A stretch of 14,534 nucleotides of DNA, taken from assembly GCA_009784095.1 (NCBI GenBank), contig WRDL01000025.1, forward strand, positions 1 to 14,534. Reading direction: 5' to 3'. This DNA is from Coriobacteriia bacterium (GTDB taxonomy: Bacteria; Actinomycetota; Coriobacteriia; WRKU01). The notes under the pieces were generated by a model. That model saw only the letters and a list, made by a program, of their open reading frames with translations, searched no databases and was not told the DNA's origin. Both the position numbers and the translations under genes were made by a program. Shown one piece after another: positions 13,583 through 14,534 of the stretch (position 1 is the stretch's first letter; the number at the start of each line of letters is the position of its first letter).

Positions 13583-14534
13583 CTATGGATCGATCATTGT
13601 TTGAGACTCAAGATCGACCGTGATCGTCCCCGATTGGTCTGTCCTCAGAACATGCACCTCCCTACCATCGCAGAGATCTAAAGTACTCTGTGCGGGGTGT
13701 CCATACGCATTGTTCTTGCCCACGCTGATCACAACGTATTGCGGGTCAAGGAGTTCGAGCAATCCCTCATTTATTGACTCTTTGCTGCCATGATGCCCTA
13801 GTTTTATGACATCGACTGAATGAGTTTCTCGCTGTTGTGCCATGAAGGCTCGCTTGACGCTGAGCGCTTCTGCATCACCGCTCATCAACAACGATGATGA
13901 TTCGATCCTGGCAGATCGATCCCCCAGACGAGTCAGGAACTGAAATCGTCGGCTCTCCTTTCCTGCGCTCGTGGTCACATATAGGACCAAACAGGACTCG
14001 TTAGCGCCCGGATCGATCACCTTATCGAGCGGCCCCCACACGTGTATCGAGAGCTTGTCTAAGATGATCTCATCGCCTAATTTCACTTCCCGCAGCTCGG
14101 CATCCAGATCACTTGCGATCTGTCGGATCTGCGGCGAGCTTTGTGCACCTTCGGCGCAAAGCACCCATCGGACGGGTCCATATCTGCTGAGTGCTTTAAC
14201 ACCTCCGATATGATCATCATGATCGTGAGTCAAGATAAGCGCTTCGATCGTATCGACGCGTTGCTTTCGGAGTTGTCGCTCTAGGATCCCCGGATCGGGG
14301 CCGGTGTCTACGAGAATCGTGTGAATACCACTTCTCAGGAGTACTGCATCGCCTTGGCCGACATCGAGGATGACGACCTGATCAGAGATATGAGCGAATG
14401 GTAGAAGGCTCACAGACACGGACAGCGCAAGAAAGGCGATCAAGAGAACTTTTGAGATCTGTTTGAGCCGCGTAAGAGTTGAACGACCCAGACGTGGCCA
14501 GAACCACCACAACGCAATTACGCTCAGAACGGTA
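13583..14534 (-). CDS. comEC: ComEC/Rec2 DNA-uptake protein, C-terminal part (cut by window edge)
   Basis: The reading frame is open to the last base of the window, so only about 317 C-terminal codons are present and any apparent start near 14512 (a TTG) is internal. The fragment begins with hydrophobic segments (TVLSVIALWWFW and KVLLIAFLALSVSVSLLPFA), the end of the membrane channel. A metallo-beta-lactamase-type domain follows: VVILDVGQGDAVLL, LILTHDHDDHIGG with the metal-binding HxHxDH, SGDAE, and KLGHHGSKES. ComEC carries single-stranded DNA through the membrane, and this domain is thought to degrade the non-transported strand. All metal ligands I can recognise are intact, so it does not look decayed. 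holA follows after 36 bp. Confidence 0.93.
   Translation of the reverse strand, partial: TVLSVIALWWFWPRLGRSTLTRLKQISKVLLIAFLALSVSVSLLPFAHISDQVVILDVGQGDAVLLRSGIHTILVDTGPDPGILERQLRKQRVDTIEALILTHDHDDHIGGVKALSRYGPVRWVLCAEGAQSSPQIRQIASDLDAELREVKLGDEIILDKLSIHVWGPLDKVIDPGANESCLVLYVTTSAGKESRRFQFLTRLGDRSARIESSSLLMSGDAEALSVKRAFMAQQRETHSVDVIKLGHHGSKESINEGLLELLDPQYVVISVGKNNAYGHPAQSTLDLCDGREVHVLRTDQSGTITVDLESQTMIDP

Noticed and set aside
1..14534. CRISPR arrays, tRNA or rRNA genes, insertion sequences
   Set aside because: No spaced direct repeats, no tRNA-like cloverleaf, no transposase and no flanking inverted repeats were seen; genes fill nearly all the sequence.

Overview
The window looks like a chromosomal housekeeping segment from a Gram-positive bacterium of roughly 50% GC. 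My best guess is the Actinomycetota, class Coriobacteriia, at moderate confidence. This rests on four things: a Firmicutes-like gene order (comEC-holA-rpsT-lepA-hemW ... dnaJ-rsmE-mtaB-ybeY-era-recO-glyQ-glyS); a separate GlyQ/GlyS glycyl-tRNA synthetase; at least one promoter that appears to fire directly at a start codon (leaderless); and a secreted coiled-coil/lysozyme-like protein of an actinobacterial style. Species was not determined.

Layout from the right end: the 3' part of comEC (DNA uptake channel) and holA (DNA polymerase III delta) run leftward and meet rpsT (ribosomal protein S20), which runs rightward from a strong promoter and ends in a hairpin terminator. A 215-bp divergent control region separates rpsT from the leftward run lepA-dus-hemW (elongation factor 4, tRNA-dihydrouridine synthase, HemW). 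The 3' end of hemW overlaps that of a small rightward gene for a stand-alone PAS domain. That gene is divergent from a long leftward run: a secreted coiled-coil/lysozyme-like protein, dnaJ, rsmE, mtaB, ybeY, era, recO, glyQ and glyS (cut by the left edge).

Almost all genes of the long leftward run overlap or abut (TAGTG, TAGATG, ATGA, a 19-bp overlap, TAATG, a 14-bp overlap), so it is probably one translationally coupled transcription unit with an extra promoter before glyQ. Its theme is ribosome and tRNA maturation and translation quality: RsmE and YbeY act on 16S rRNA, Era on 30S assembly, MtaB on tRNA, DnaJ on folding, and GlyQS on charging. RecO is a DNA-repair passenger.

The least ordinary part is 6465-7952. 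Where Gram-positive relatives carry hrcA-grpE-dnaK, this genome has a predicted cell-wall protein and an orphan PAS protein, separated by 147 bp. That gap carries a near-consensus promoter whose predicted start site falls on the ATG, a LexA-type palindrome, and other symmetric sequence. Other points worth checking are a tiny ORF with a perfect ribosome-binding site before glyQ, paired palindromes in the lepA leader, and a strong excess of GATC through the window.
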